Source of the DNA: Gnetum montanum
Taxonomy: Eukaryota; Streptophyta; Gnetopsida; Gnetales; Gnetaceae
Length of the DNA stretch: 40,962 bases
Reading direction: 5' to 3'
NCBI GenBank assembly: GCA_015680685.1
Contig: MNCI01035040.1
Location: 634,481-675,442, forward strand
The translations under genes and the position numbers were made by a program. The notes below the pieces were generated by a model. That model saw only the letters and a program-made list of their open reading frames with translations, made no database searches and was not told the origin of the DNA. This document shows positions 33,380-40,962 of this stretch, one piece after another (position 1 is the stretch's first letter; each line of letters begins with the position of its first letter).

Positions 33380-33745
33380 AGCAGGGAGGAGGATCTGTAG
33401 CAGGAGGCACAAGAGGCTGCAGCCACAACACGTGAGGCTGAACGCCAGGAATGGAAGGCAAAGTGGCAGGAAGCCCTTGCGCAGGCCCGGGCTGAGATGG
33501 AAACCCAATTCCGGGAAAGGGAGCAGGAGAGGGTTAGACAACAAACCCTCCTGGCTGATGTAGCCTGGGCCCGGCTGGTGGACGAGATCTGGGTCCAAGT
33601 GAGAGAAGAACTCCGTCAGGAGGAAACCACCTAAAGGGAGCGCGAGGAGGTTGAACGAGCCCAGCGCCAGCGGGAACAGGAGGAGGAGACACACAGGCAG
33701 AACCAGCTAGACCAGGCACACGAGCATAATGCGCGCCAATGGCTG
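33380..33745 (+). pseudogene. LINE B: coiled-coil segment
   Basis: About 120 codons dominated by Glu, Gln, Arg and Ala: REAERQEWKAKWQEALAQAR, METQFREREQERVRQQ, RQEETT*REREEVERAQRQ. It has almost no Pro or Gly and is interrupted by only two stops. It continues in the same frame into the J-domain. Confidence 0.75.
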
Positions 33746-33757
33746 AGGAGTGGACGG

Positions 33758-33965
33758 TGTCCATACCTCATCCTTGGTATCAATTGTGATAGCACTTGGG
33801 GGGAGCTCAGATGCCACATCCGTCGCACCTCTTCACGTTTCCATCCAGATGGAGGGATGTCAACGATGGATAGGAATCGACAGGAATCGGCCATGCAAGG
33901 CATCTAGCAGGCCACAAGTTTTGTGGACATGGAGCTCCACCGTAACACGTTGGACATCCTTCACA
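33758..33965 (+). pseudogene. LINE B: DnaJ-like J-domain with intact HPD
   Basis: Starts CPYLILGINCDSTWGELRC and continues RRTSSRFHPDGG. The distance from the Tyr of PYLILG to the His of HPD is 26 residues, as in canonical J-domains. Tyr, LG-[IV], Asp9, Ser/Thr11, Glu14 and the aromatic before HPD all coincide. HPD is at 33842-33850. A helix-III-like stretch, AMQGI*QATSFVDMELHRN, follows with a TAG at an ancestral CAG. J-domains stimulate Hsp70 ATPase. Such a role for a LINE is inference. Confidence 0.68.
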
Positions 33966-33969
33966 CGTT

Positions 33970-34289
33970 GGAGCGGCCACACTGTGCCTGCCATAGGCTA
34001 CCAATGAGCCCATAGTGGGGTTGCAATTTCTGCCCCAGCCCCAATGTGACATGGAATCCCCTTGGTGTCGCGATTGTCCCCACTGCCCCAACAACACCCC
34101 CCCGGTCATCTTTGGCTTTGAGCGCTTTTGAGGGAAAAGACTGATGTGCAGTCGGAATGATGCACAGTTTCGCATGTTGATTTTGGTCTGTAACCACACC
34201 CACCTTTTGTAATCCGCTTTTTGTAAATTCTTTGTACTATATTTTTCAGTAATACACTCCCGAACATTCTCTCTCTCTCTCTAAAAAAA
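33970..34289 (+). other. LINE B 3' UTR and poly(A)
   Basis: No open frame. It ends GTACTATATTTTTCAGTAAT...CCCGAACATT, then (CT)7 and A(8). The same tail, with small changes, ends the 37356-37587 copy and (reversed) copy A. Confidence 0.8.
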
Positions 34290-34542
34290 AACATAATATT
34301 TTTAAAAGCATCATAGGAAAGTGATTCATATGCTTTAGAGATGTCAAGCTTAAGGAATATACCTGAGAATTTGTGCTTTGACACCAAATGCATTAATTCT
34401 TGGTTTAGGATAATCTGCTCCTATATAAATCTTCCCCAGAACAAAACCAGTTTGTGTAACATTGGGGAAATCCTACTGACTAAAATCTTTGAAAACATTC
34501 TTACCAAAATGTTACAGACCCCAATGGTTCTGAAGTTACACT

Positions 34543-34913
34543 TCTTTTATTTCACTGCATTTTAAAAATGTATAACGTAGCTTTGATGATAAATGCTATT
34601 TAATATTGTATATGTAGACTTAGTGCAACTTAACCTTGAAATGGAATTCATGGTTCGCCCAACGATGTTGAGAAAAGGTTAAGGATTAGACACTTACTAC
34701 ATTTCACATTCATAGTAATTCATTCATTTGACATGCATACTTAGGAAGTAGTTAATAGTATATTTAACATATAAATGATGTTTTTGTCTATTCATGTCCA
34801 CAAGATTGAAAGGTTATTTATACATGAGTAAATTTTGTAGCTTATCTTGACTCTACAATTTCATAAATAACTCAACTTCAAAATAAGTTGAAGAGGACAT
34901 TAGCCATTTTCTA
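34543..34913. other. Unique intron sequence between LINE copies C and E
   Basis: AT-rich, no recognisable feature. Confidence 0.5.
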
Positions 34914-35309
34914 TCATTTTTATTTTTATTTTTTATTTTTTATAGAAGAAACTATGATTTATATTACAGAAAGGGTAGCATTTACAAATTAACCACCCAG
35001 GGGGAGGGGGAGGGGAGGAGAGCCCCCTTGTCTTAACTAGCATTGTGTCACTTCAAAGTTGAAACTACTTAAAGTGTACGAGGTGGCACTGCCCCAACCC
35101 GAACAACAAAATTACCAATAAAAGCACCCTGTGCCTGTTTGTATTACTATCAAAACCTGGAGTTAGCTAACCCCGAAACCAAACAGCCATTACAAAAGTG
35201 ATCAAAGTGATAGTTCATATTGGAAAATATAGGGTTAGGCAGTGACAGGACGACTATTCCTGCCTATGGACTTTATCCAAAATTTGTCTTATTCTAAAGG
35301 CAGAAACCC

Positions 35310-35480
35310 TACTACCTATTGAAACGTCTTGAACCTATCTTCTTGCTACTCTTGCATGTGGCAGGGAAGATGATGCATCTTGTCCAGATGCATCATGTGG
35401 AGCTCCTGCATAATATACATGTGAAGGTCCTCCCATGGGGTTTCTTTGTAGATCCCCAAAACCATGTAAGGGCAGTTCCT
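35310..35480 (-). pseudogene. LINE E: J-domain-like module
   Basis: Reads ERNCPYMVLGIYKETPWEDL, then HMMHLDKMHH with HLD at 35382-35390. The spacing from Tyr to His is identical to copy B (26 residues). The Pro of HPD is Leu, explicable by one C-to-T change. A TAG follows shortly after. Confidence 0.62.
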
Positions 35481-35519
35481 TTCATGAATTCACATCTTGG
35501 TGTTAGCAGCTTGTATCCT

Positions 35520-35860
35520 CACCTGGCGCTCCTCCATGTTCTGCTCCTCTAGTAGTACCTTTACCCTTCAAAATGCCTGCTCTTGCTCCCTCTCCTTCCA
35601 TTTCTTCTCCTCCTTTCTCAGTTGTTCCTTTATCTCCTATTGGATGCACTCTTCTAGGAGGCCACATTGGGCCACCTCCTTCCACCACTCCTGTTCATGC
35701 TCCATCCTTCGTTGTTCCTGATCTTGCAGGTGTTGTTCCTTCAAGGCCTCCTCCTACTTCCATCGTAGCCTTTCCTCCTATTTGATGCATTCCTTGTCTA
35801 GCTCAGCCTTGAACTGGCCTTCAAGTTGCTCATGGATCACCCTCTCCCTCTTGTGCAGAT
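35520..35860 (-). pseudogene. LINE E: coiled-coil segment
   Basis: A long Glu/Gln/Lys/Arg stretch, readable as EEALKEQHLQDQEQRRMEHE, EIKEQLRKEEKKWKEREQEQ and LEEQNMEERQVRIQAANT. It has few stops and runs in the same frame into the J-like module. Confidence 0.68.
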
Positions 35861-36660
35861 GTTGTTGGAGCCGTTCGTCCCAACCATTCATTGAATCATT
35901 CGGCTGAGCCAGGGAGGTCACCTAAGCACCATTAGGCATAGCCAACAGTGATGGTTCCCCAAGGTACTTAGGACTATGGCCCTTGCAAACCCCACGACGA
36001 ACAAAAACCCTTGAAAAGTCTGCCAACTGAAAACTACCAACTACTAGTGCTAGGTTAGGCCTCCTTGGGGCACACCATAATGCTAGGATAAGTCTAAAAT
36101 GTTCTTCCATGGCATTGTTGTTGGAGGGTAAGAAGTATCTTGGTAGGTTCACTAGTCGACCAAGCTTTAGGCAAAGCATAAACACAAAGTGAGTGCTCGG
36201 AAGCTTCAATGAGCTTCCTGTTTGCATGAAAAATTGCTCAATGAGCTTTGTTGTGGCCTGCTAGAGGAGAGGAAAGTGCATGTGCAAAACTTGCCCATTG
36301 GAGGTGCGAGGCACCTCCCCTGGAAATAAGTAGGCTGCATCTCGGAATCCATGGAGCGATAGCAGGATAACTTTCCCTGCTTGTAGCAAGGCAAGGTACC
36401 CAACAATGGCCTCTTCAGTCAGCATGATGCACATTCTCCTTAAGGAAAACATCATTTTCCCATCTAGAGAAAAAGCTCAAGTCTTGTAATCCCTGCTCAT
36501 TACTGATTGACAACAAAAGCTCCTCCCAGCTAACCCTAACCACTATACTCCAAAGCTCATGATTCTTCTGGAATAGAGCGTGGTCTAGTTCCACAGTTGG
36601 CATCACTCCCATAGCAGCCGACACCTCCTTCTACAACTGACAAGCTCTGTCATTTTTATT

Positions 36661-37107
36661 AATTGTATACATACAACTATTTCTTGGAATATGAGTAGGT
36701 CTAGCATGAGCTTGTTAGATTTGCAAGGTAGAGCCTAGATATACTAAGTCATTCGTTACATAGAAATACCATTTAAAATGACCTGATACCAAAGGTTTTA
36801 AATGAATGCATAACATGGATGAATACTTACCTTTCTAGGGAGGCTAAACACATATTATTGTTGACCATCCTTATGGTGATTGGCTGAATCCATGTTTGCT
36901 AATTCAAAGTATTGGCTATCACTGGCTTTGGAAATGATTTATTATATTATACCGTGTCCCATGTGAAAAACCATGCATTTGTATGTTAGTCAACATTATT
37001 AATTTAGTAGTTGAATAATTTTTGTTCATTGATTGGTATTAGATTTTGATTGAATGTTGATAAAATTTTCTCTACAATTGTAACAAAAGAACTATATTTT
37101 ATGCCAG
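36661..37107 (+). other. Unique 3' part of the 16.2-kb ISA2 intron
   Basis: AT-rich sequence ending in the ATGCCAG acceptor. Nothing else recognised. Confidence 0.6.
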
Positions 37108-37214
37108 ATTCGAAATTTCCTTTTCATTCTTTTTGTGTCACTTGGTGTGCCTGTGCTAAACATGGGAGATGAATGTGGACAGTCAACAGGAGGATCAACT
37201 CTCTATAGTGACAG
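37108..37214 (+). CDS. ISA2: ISA2 exon j
   Basis: Acceptor CCAG ends at 37107, donor GACAG|GTAATT. It reads IRNFLFILFVSLGVPVLNMG then DECGQSTGGSTLYSD. This matches the RNF...S-GVP-xxMGDE-G block shared by all plant isoamylases. It ends in phase 2. Confidence 0.96.
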
Positions 37215-37346
37215 GTAATTATTAGATGTGAACTCCAATCTTCACAATGATTTTATTTGTGTGTTGTTAACTTTTATATTCTTATTAGATGTTATGCTAT
37301 TTTTTTTTTAAATGACAAGAATGAAAAGAAAAACAGTCGAACAATT

Positions 37347-37355
37347 AACCATGCA
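37347..37355. repeat. Left target-site duplication of short LINE copy
   Basis: AACCATGCA, repeated at 37588-37596 after the poly(A). Confidence 0.8.
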
Positions 37356-37587
37356 GCGCAAATGCTTTCTGTTTTCTCTGCGCCCCCTCGTGGGTTGGTG
37401 GTGGGGGCCGGCAGTTGGTCGTTGGGGTCCTTGTTGGGGGTGCGGCCCCCCCATTTTTGGGTGCGACCACCGCCCCCACTCCCCCCCCTTTTTTTCCAGT
37501 GGGCCATCCCTGATGACCCTTAAACTGTATACTTGTGTACTATATTTCTCAGTAATACAATCCCGAACATTCTCTAAAAAAAAAAAA
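37356..37587 (+). mobile_element. Short 5'-truncated LINE (3' UTR only), sense
   Basis: It ends with the LINE B family tail (GTACTATATTTCTCAGTAAT, then CAATCCCGAACATTCTCT) and about 13 A's. It has a 9-bp duplication at both ends. The 5' part is G/C-rich 3' UTR. The tail is nearly intact, which suggests a fairly recent insertion. Confidence 0.85.
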
Positions 37588-37596
37588 AACCATGCA

Positions 37597-38950
37597 AGTG
37601 AAATAAAAGCCAGTGTAATTCAATGATAATTCTTAAAAGTTTGGTACAAGTTGGCAATCAATAAGCCTGGAAAGTATTCATATTTTCATTCTCTGTTTAA
37701 TTCACACATGCAATAATATTCTTGAAACATCTAAATAATTCAAAAAATATTTTTAAAACTAGTTAAGATAAATGAAGTAATGTGTATATCAATGAATTAC
37801 AAATAATCTACAACTCTATATGATAAAAGAATACAGTATTATCTTTTAAACTATTGCCCCTCGAAGTTTCCATGTTTCTAGACAATTACAAGATGAAAAT
37901 AAAAGAGCAGAATAATCTTGGATCCAATAAGACAAGTATATGGCTTTTTAGCAAAATTTCTTAGTTCATAGAATCCTTTAATCTCTTTGGTGTGCTATGG
38001 ATAGATAAATGCCTGGCCTTAGTTTCCATGTACTGATTTGTTAAATAAAGCTTTTGCATGGGTAAAATGTTATTTAAGGATAATTTTGAGCTATATGTTT
38101 TATGATCACATAACTATAATGCCTCATTACTAGCATGAAGCATGAATGCTTTGCACATTATCATGTATGTGGAATGAAGTGCTAGATGTTACTCGTTGAA
38201 TTTGTAAATTGTTCATTCATGATATTCTTGATGCCATATTAAGGCAGGCTTTTACATGACTTAGGGGTGGCCATAGCAGTCATAATGACATTTTATGACA
38301 ATGGTATCATTTTAAGGATTGCAATTGTTTCATGAGTTAATTGCTTGGCCCCACAGGTAAGTGATATTCTCATGGCTTGATTGGAATCAGATAATGAATC
38401 TAGAATAAACATCCTTAGACCCACAGGTATAGATTATTTCTTGTAAATCTACTAGTATTATTAATAAAGTTAATATGTAAATTTATGTGTGATGGGGCTT
38501 CTACCCACTTGAAAACCTAGAAATGCTAGACTTGAAGATTTTGAGTCCCGTGGTTGAGATTTTTGAGGCTTACGATTTGAGGAAACGAAGGAATCCATTA
38601 AGGTGGCAGCAAGCATAGACAAAAATACTTTCTATATAGGCTCTCTCTAAGCGCAGTTTTCTCTATCATTTCTAATGTTCTAGATTTTATCAAGATTGCA
38701 AATGGCAGTAATACAGTCAATGGAAGTTAAATCCTATTTAGTGGAATTTGAAGTTTCAGGCTAGTAATATTCAAGTTACTATCATATTCCTTTATGCCAT
38801 GAGAAATACTAGCAAGGCAACTGCAATGATTTGAGGATTCAGGGTAGTGAACCTCTTAAGGACATTGAACTGATTAAGGGATTAGAAAATTGGTGGAATG
38901 CTAAGGAAACGTTGCCTCATACAGCAAAAAATAGGAAGGCTACTGACCTA
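37597..38950 (+). other. ISA2 intron sequence, nothing recognised
   Basis: AT-rich. Apart from short direct repeats of CCCACAGGTA near 38352 and 38420, I see no feature. Confidence 0.5.
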
Positions 38951-38989
38951 AATTTTGTTCATGCCTGGTCACTCAGTAATTTCTATATA

Positions 38990-39345
38990 TGATGTGTTAG
39001 TTATGCCTACTTAATCCTAGGTAGAAGACCTGAAGTAGGAAAACCATGTGTTTTTGACACAACACACAGGTAAATCTAGATTCTTGTCATGGGCTTATGA
39101 CCCATGGTGCTGTGCTGTAGCCTGCTAAGCTAGAAGCAGAGTTTGGAGGTACGGGATGTTGCCCCTGTTACATTATCTTGGATAAGATTTTATCTTGTAC
39201 ATTCCTAGTTTAGAGATTGTAATGATCGTAATGAGGGGTTAAATTTCAGGAGCTAAATTTGTACATTTTCTTATTATAAATAAAGAAATCTTGATCCACA
39301 ACACGGCAGACACTCAATGCCTAATTCCCCTTTGTTTTGTCAGCT
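38990..39345 (+). mobile_element. Possible LTR remnant
   Basis: It begins TGTTAGTTATGCC, contains the palindrome CATGGG-CTTATGA-CCCATG (about 39091-39105), a TATAAATAAAG box near 39275 and an AATAAA signal, and closes near TTTGTCA. No matching flanking duplication was found, so this may be ordinary intron. Confidence 0.25.
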
Positions 39346-39661
39346 AGTTTGTAGGTTGGGCCATTGGGCTGCACCAGGTTGCCACTTCGAGGTTCTGTTT
39401 TAAAGGTAACAGTAAGATAAATAGATTATAATGCCCATATGTTGGGGCCTGTCCCTTCATAGAGCAATGGAGCTCTATATAGTTAATCTGAATTTGAAGT
39501 GTATATTTCCTGCTATAGCAAGCTTTTTGAAATTAACAACCTTTCGGGGCATGTAACTATGCACATCATATTATATCCATGAAAAATATTATTTTTCTTA
39601 GTCCTATAGAATTCTTTTCTTAATACAAAGTTGGACTTTGTATTCTCTTTGAATGTTGCAG

Positions 39662-39767
39662 GAAGCCATTCGACTGGAGGGCATTGACAACTGGATTTTC
39701 TGACCAAACTGTTCAGTTCATTGGTTTCCTTAGTCAATTTCGTGCCAGCCGAAAACAGTTTTTCCAT
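39662..39767 (+). CDS. ISA2: ISA2 exon k (last exon in window)
   Basis: Acceptor TTGCAG ends at 39661, donor CAT|GTAAGT. It reads KPFDWRALTTGFSDQTVQFI then GFLSQFRASRKQFFH. This corresponds to the FDW and helix-R-x-R segment near the end of the barrel in ISA2. The C-terminal beta-domain exons lie beyond the window. Confidence 0.95.
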
Positions 39768-39942
39768 GTAAGTTATTTCTTGTTCTAGGAACTGCTAATT
39801 AGGTTTCTGAATATGCTTTTGCTTGGCATCTTGTTTGCAGTCATCATACACCACGTTGAAAACTAAACTTCTTTTCACATATTTGAAAAATTGCTTACTG
39901 TTTAGTGTATTAAAACAATAAATGTGAGTTCCCTTGCTGAAA

Positions 39943-40076
39943 AGAAGACGCAGACGCAAACGCAACAGACCATGCAGACGCAGGAGCAGACACAGACGCA
40001 GATGGAGCACAGACAAGCGCAGCTGCAGGCGAAGACGCAGCAGCAGACGTAGACGCAGGAGCAGACGGAGGAGCCA
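39943..40076 (+). repeat. Imperfect ACGCAG/CAG repeat encoding a Gln/Thr-rich ORF1 N-terminus
   Basis: Degenerate hexamer and trinucleotide units (GACGCAGACGCA, CAGCAGCAG). In the ORF1 frame they read as alternating Gln and Thr, starting from an ATG at about 39971. A single TAG at 40050-40052 (ACG TAG ACG, where CAG fits the repeat) separates this ATG from the ATG at 40077. Confidence 0.75.
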
Positions 40077-40962
40077 ATGCACGAGCAGCTGGAGCACCGA
40101 CAGGCGCAGACGGGTGCCCAGCAAAAACCACCGACAGACGGGGTCGACACCAGTCCAACGACCCCGCCGGGGGTTGCATTGCGGCCCACTCTCGGGCCGC
40201 AGACACTCTGCGCCTCCGGGTCATCCAGCCCCCCTGAGGGGGTCCGCACCTTACAACGAAGCCTCATTGGTCGTTTCGTGTCACGGGGTGCGCGGCCACG
40301 ACTGGACTTGGTCAGGCGCTGGGCCTGGGAACAGTGGCAGGTGGGAGAGGTCGGGGTGCGTAGTCTGTCCTCCAACCTTATGTTGTTCATCCTTCCCTCT
40401 CGGCAAGCCAGGGACTCGGTCCTGCTAGGGGGCCCGTGGTTCTACGGTGCGAGGGGCTTGGCGTTGACCCCCTGGCGACCGGGGGCCCATCGGGAGACCG
40501 ACCTATTTGCTAAAGCGCCGGTCTGGGTACGGGTCTCCCGCCTCCCTTGGGAGCTGTGGAACCTCGAATTTCTGCGCCAAATTGCGGATTTCTTCGGGGA
40601 GTTCATTGCTTTTGACTGGGTCACCATGTCCATGGAGTGCATGGGCTTCGCTCGGTTCTACGTTTGGCGCCCGTTGACAAAAAAGGACCTCATCCGGGAG
40701 GTGATTCTGGAACTCCCTGGAGGGGAGGAGAAACTCGAGGTGGCATTTGAGAATCTGGAGACGGCGGACGGCCCCCAGCGCCGCCCGACCAACCAAGGAC
40801 CCCTCCGGGCCGGTTGCGCGTGGTGCGGCAAACCTGGGCACCAGGTGGCTGCTTGTCGCATGCCAGGCCGGGCGCAGCCAAGACCCCAGCCCCGACAGCT
40901 CTTTGAAGGAGGTGAATGGGTCACCATGGGTCGCAAAGGCCGTTTACGCCCGACCTCCAACG
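40077..40962 (+). CDS. LINE F ORF1: DUF4283-like RNA-binding protein with CCHC zinc knuckle (partial at window end)
   Basis: Open for 295 codons from ATG 40077 to the edge. Residues about 59-220 form the DUF4283-like domain found in plant L1 ORF1 proteins (LQRSLIGRFVSRGARPRLDL, FILPSRQARDSVLLGGPWFY, SRLPWELWNLEFLRQIADFF). Residues 247-260 are a perfect CAWCGKPGHQVAAC zinc knuckle (40815-40856). The protein probably coats the LINE RNA (family knowledge). The true start may be upstream at about 39971, since the only obstacle is one TAG at 40050. Codon use is much more GC-rich than in the flanking ISA2 exons. Confidence 0.88.
   Translation, partial: MHEQLEHRQAQTGAQQKPPTDGVDTSPTTPPGVALRPTLGPQTLCASGSSSPPEGVRTLQRSLIGRFVSRGARPRLDLVRRWAWEQWQVGEVGVRSLSSNLMLFILPSRQARDSVLLGGPWFYGARGLALTPWRPGAHRETDLFAKAPVWVRVSRLPWELWNLEFLRQIADFFGEFIAFDWVTMSMECMGFARFYVWRPLTKKDLIREVILELPGGEEKLEVAFENLETADGPQRRPTNQGPLRAGCAWCGKPGHQVAACRMPGRAQPRPQPRQLFEGGEWVTMGRKGRLRPTSN

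Larger units (their letters stand above)
28062..34289 (+). mobile_element. LINE copy B, sense, apparently full-length (6.2 kb), nested in copy C
   Basis: It is bounded by a perfect 12-bp target duplication (28050-28061 and 34290-34301), with a poly(A) at 34283-34290 preceded by TCAGTAATACACTCCCGAAC and a (CT)7 run. In order it has a Thr/Gln-type N-terminal repeat, ORF1, endonuclease, linker, RT, zf-RVT, post-finger domain, coiled coil and J-domain. Breaks are mostly TAG or TGA stops at ancestral CAG, TGG or CGA codons. An assembly gap of 74 N lies at 29203-29276, and single N's at 30975 and 32153. It is the reference copy for the family's gene order. Confidence 0.93.
25479..34535 (-). mobile_element. 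LINE copy C, antisense, 5'-truncated, split by SINE and LINE B
   Basis: The left end is TTTTGAGG...GGGATAATTTTAACAAAAGAAATAGTAC, a degraded reverse complement of the family tail. A candidate 7-bp target duplication TTACACT is at 25472-25478 and 34536-34542. RT coding runs from 34535 to 34302 (FLKLDISKAYESLSYDAFKN) and resumes at 28049 with the next residues. LINE B (28062-34289) is therefore inserted inside the RT. The catalytic box at about 27785-27800 reads YADN, not YADD. The zf-RVT finger is missing. The post-finger domain, coiled coil and J-like module follow. Confidence 0.85.
34925..36649 (-). mobile_element. LINE copy E, antisense, 5'-truncated, carrying only the 3' module
   Basis: It is flanked by an 11-bp target duplication TCATTTTTATT at 34914-34924 and 36650-36660. 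A T/A-rich tail at the left is followed by a divergent family tail. It contains part of the post-finger domain (36206-36640, 35922-36227), the coiled coil (about 35520-35860) and the J-like module (35310-35480). It is a clean example of a 5'-truncated insertion. Confidence 0.85.
94..39767 (+). other. ISA2: ISA2-like isoamylase gene locus (11 exons visible, both ends outside window)
   Basis: Joining 94-163, 297-399, 1493-1608, 1701-1761, 8210-8410, 8572-8696, 20334-20429, 20569-20595, 20887-20950, 37108-37214 and 39662-39767 gives one open frame of about 358 codons. It reads as the central and C-terminal part of a GH13 isoamylase. ISA2 is the regulatory, non-catalytic subunit of the plastid ISA1-ISA2 hetero-oligomer that trims glucans during starch synthesis (family knowledge). 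The class call rests on lost catalytic positions. Where active isoamylases have the nucleophile Asp after DGFRF, this protein has DGFVFSN. Where they have the acid Glu in IAEAW it has IADPC. The later His-Asp pair is replaced by QNFGS. No exon carries a stop or frameshift, so the gene looks functional despite about 30 kb of transposon DNA in its introns. Confidence 0.9.
39941..40962 (+). mobile_element. LINE copy F, sense, young, 5' end (continues past window)
   Basis: The intron after exon k changes abruptly from AT-rich to GC- and CpG-rich sequence at about 39941. It opens with an ACGCAG-type repeat, followed by ORF1 of the same family as copies A, B, H, I and J. It is the least decayed copy. 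From 40077 to the window edge there is no stop and CpGs are abundant. Confidence 0.88.

Noticed and set aside
33141-33903. Proline-rich minus-strand ORFs opposite the LINE B coiled coil
   Set aside because: They mirror the Glu/Gln-rich sense frame and have no conserved motif. The sense frame aligns with three other copies.
37292-37507. Gly/Pro-rich minus-strand ORF
   Set aside because: It is the reverse of the G/C-rich 3' UTR of a 5'-truncated LINE with clear target duplications.
38990-39345. Confident call of a solo LTR
   Set aside because: TG/CA-like ends and a TATA box are present, but no 5-bp duplication or second copy was found; kept only as a low-confidence feature.
39902-40390. Cys/Ser-rich and Ala/Ser-rich minus-strand ORFs opposite LINE F
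   Set aside because: They are antisense shadows of the CAG-type repeat and ORF1. The + frame carries the conserved domain and zinc knuckle.
1-40962. Retroviral or LTR-retrotransposon polyprotein
   Set aside because: No protease, integrase or LTR-type RT motifs were seen. All RT segments are L1-like, with APE endonuclease upstream and zf-RVT downstream.
1-40962. CRISPR array, bacterial operon or phage
   Set aside because: Spliced exons, poly(A)-tailed retrotransposons and a SINE show eukaryotic nuclear DNA. No regular spaced repeats are present.

Overview
The window is eukaryotic plant nuclear DNA. One host gene, read on the + strand, runs through all of it: an isoamylase-type starch debranching enzyme homologue of the ISA2 (non-catalytic isoamylase) class. 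Eleven consecutive exons can be placed between positions 94 and 39767 (70+103+116+61+201+125+96+27+64+107+106 nt). Their reading phases join without a stop codon. The gene is cut by both window edges. The very long introns (6.4, 11.6 and 16.2 kb), the AT-rich unique intron sequence and the stacked, decayed LINEs suggest a large-genome seed plant, most likely a gymnosperm. That taxonomic call is inference.

Layout: 1-1761 holds the first four visible exons with short introns. 1762-8209 is an intron carrying one near-complete antisense LINE (copy A). 8210-8696 has two exons. 8697-20333 is an intron with a probable LTR remnant (about 9640-10690), a sense coiled-coil scrap and three antisense LINE copies (G, H, I). 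20334-20950 has three exons, with a 111-bp LINE tail in the intron between the last two. 20951-37107 is the largest intron. It holds an 81-bp tandem duplication, a rearranged sense/antisense pair (J, K), an old antisense LINE (C), and a 5'-truncated antisense copy (E). Copy C is interrupted by a tRNA-derived SINE and by a 6.2-kb sense LINE (B). 37108-37214 and 39662-39767 are the last visible exons, with a 232-bp truncated LINE between them. From about 39941 to the window end a young, GC-rich sense LINE (F) begins, with ORF1 open to the edge.

The LINEs are L1-type. ORF1 has a DUF4283-like domain and a CCHC zinc knuckle. ORF2 has an APE-type endonuclease, a reverse transcriptase with a YADD box, and a zf-RVT finger. 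Downstream of the zinc finger, four independent copies (A, B, C, E) carry an extra 3' module: a conserved domain, a long charged coiled coil, and a terminal segment that fits a DnaJ J-domain. In three of the copies (B, C, E) the L-G-[IV] block and the H-[P/L]-D tripeptide keep the canonical 26-residue spacing, and copy B retains an intact HPD. This retrotransposon-borne coiled-coil/J-domain cassette is the most unusual thing in the window. All LINE copies except the start of F are pseudogenes. No bacterial features, tRNA genes, rRNA or CRISPR arrays were seen.
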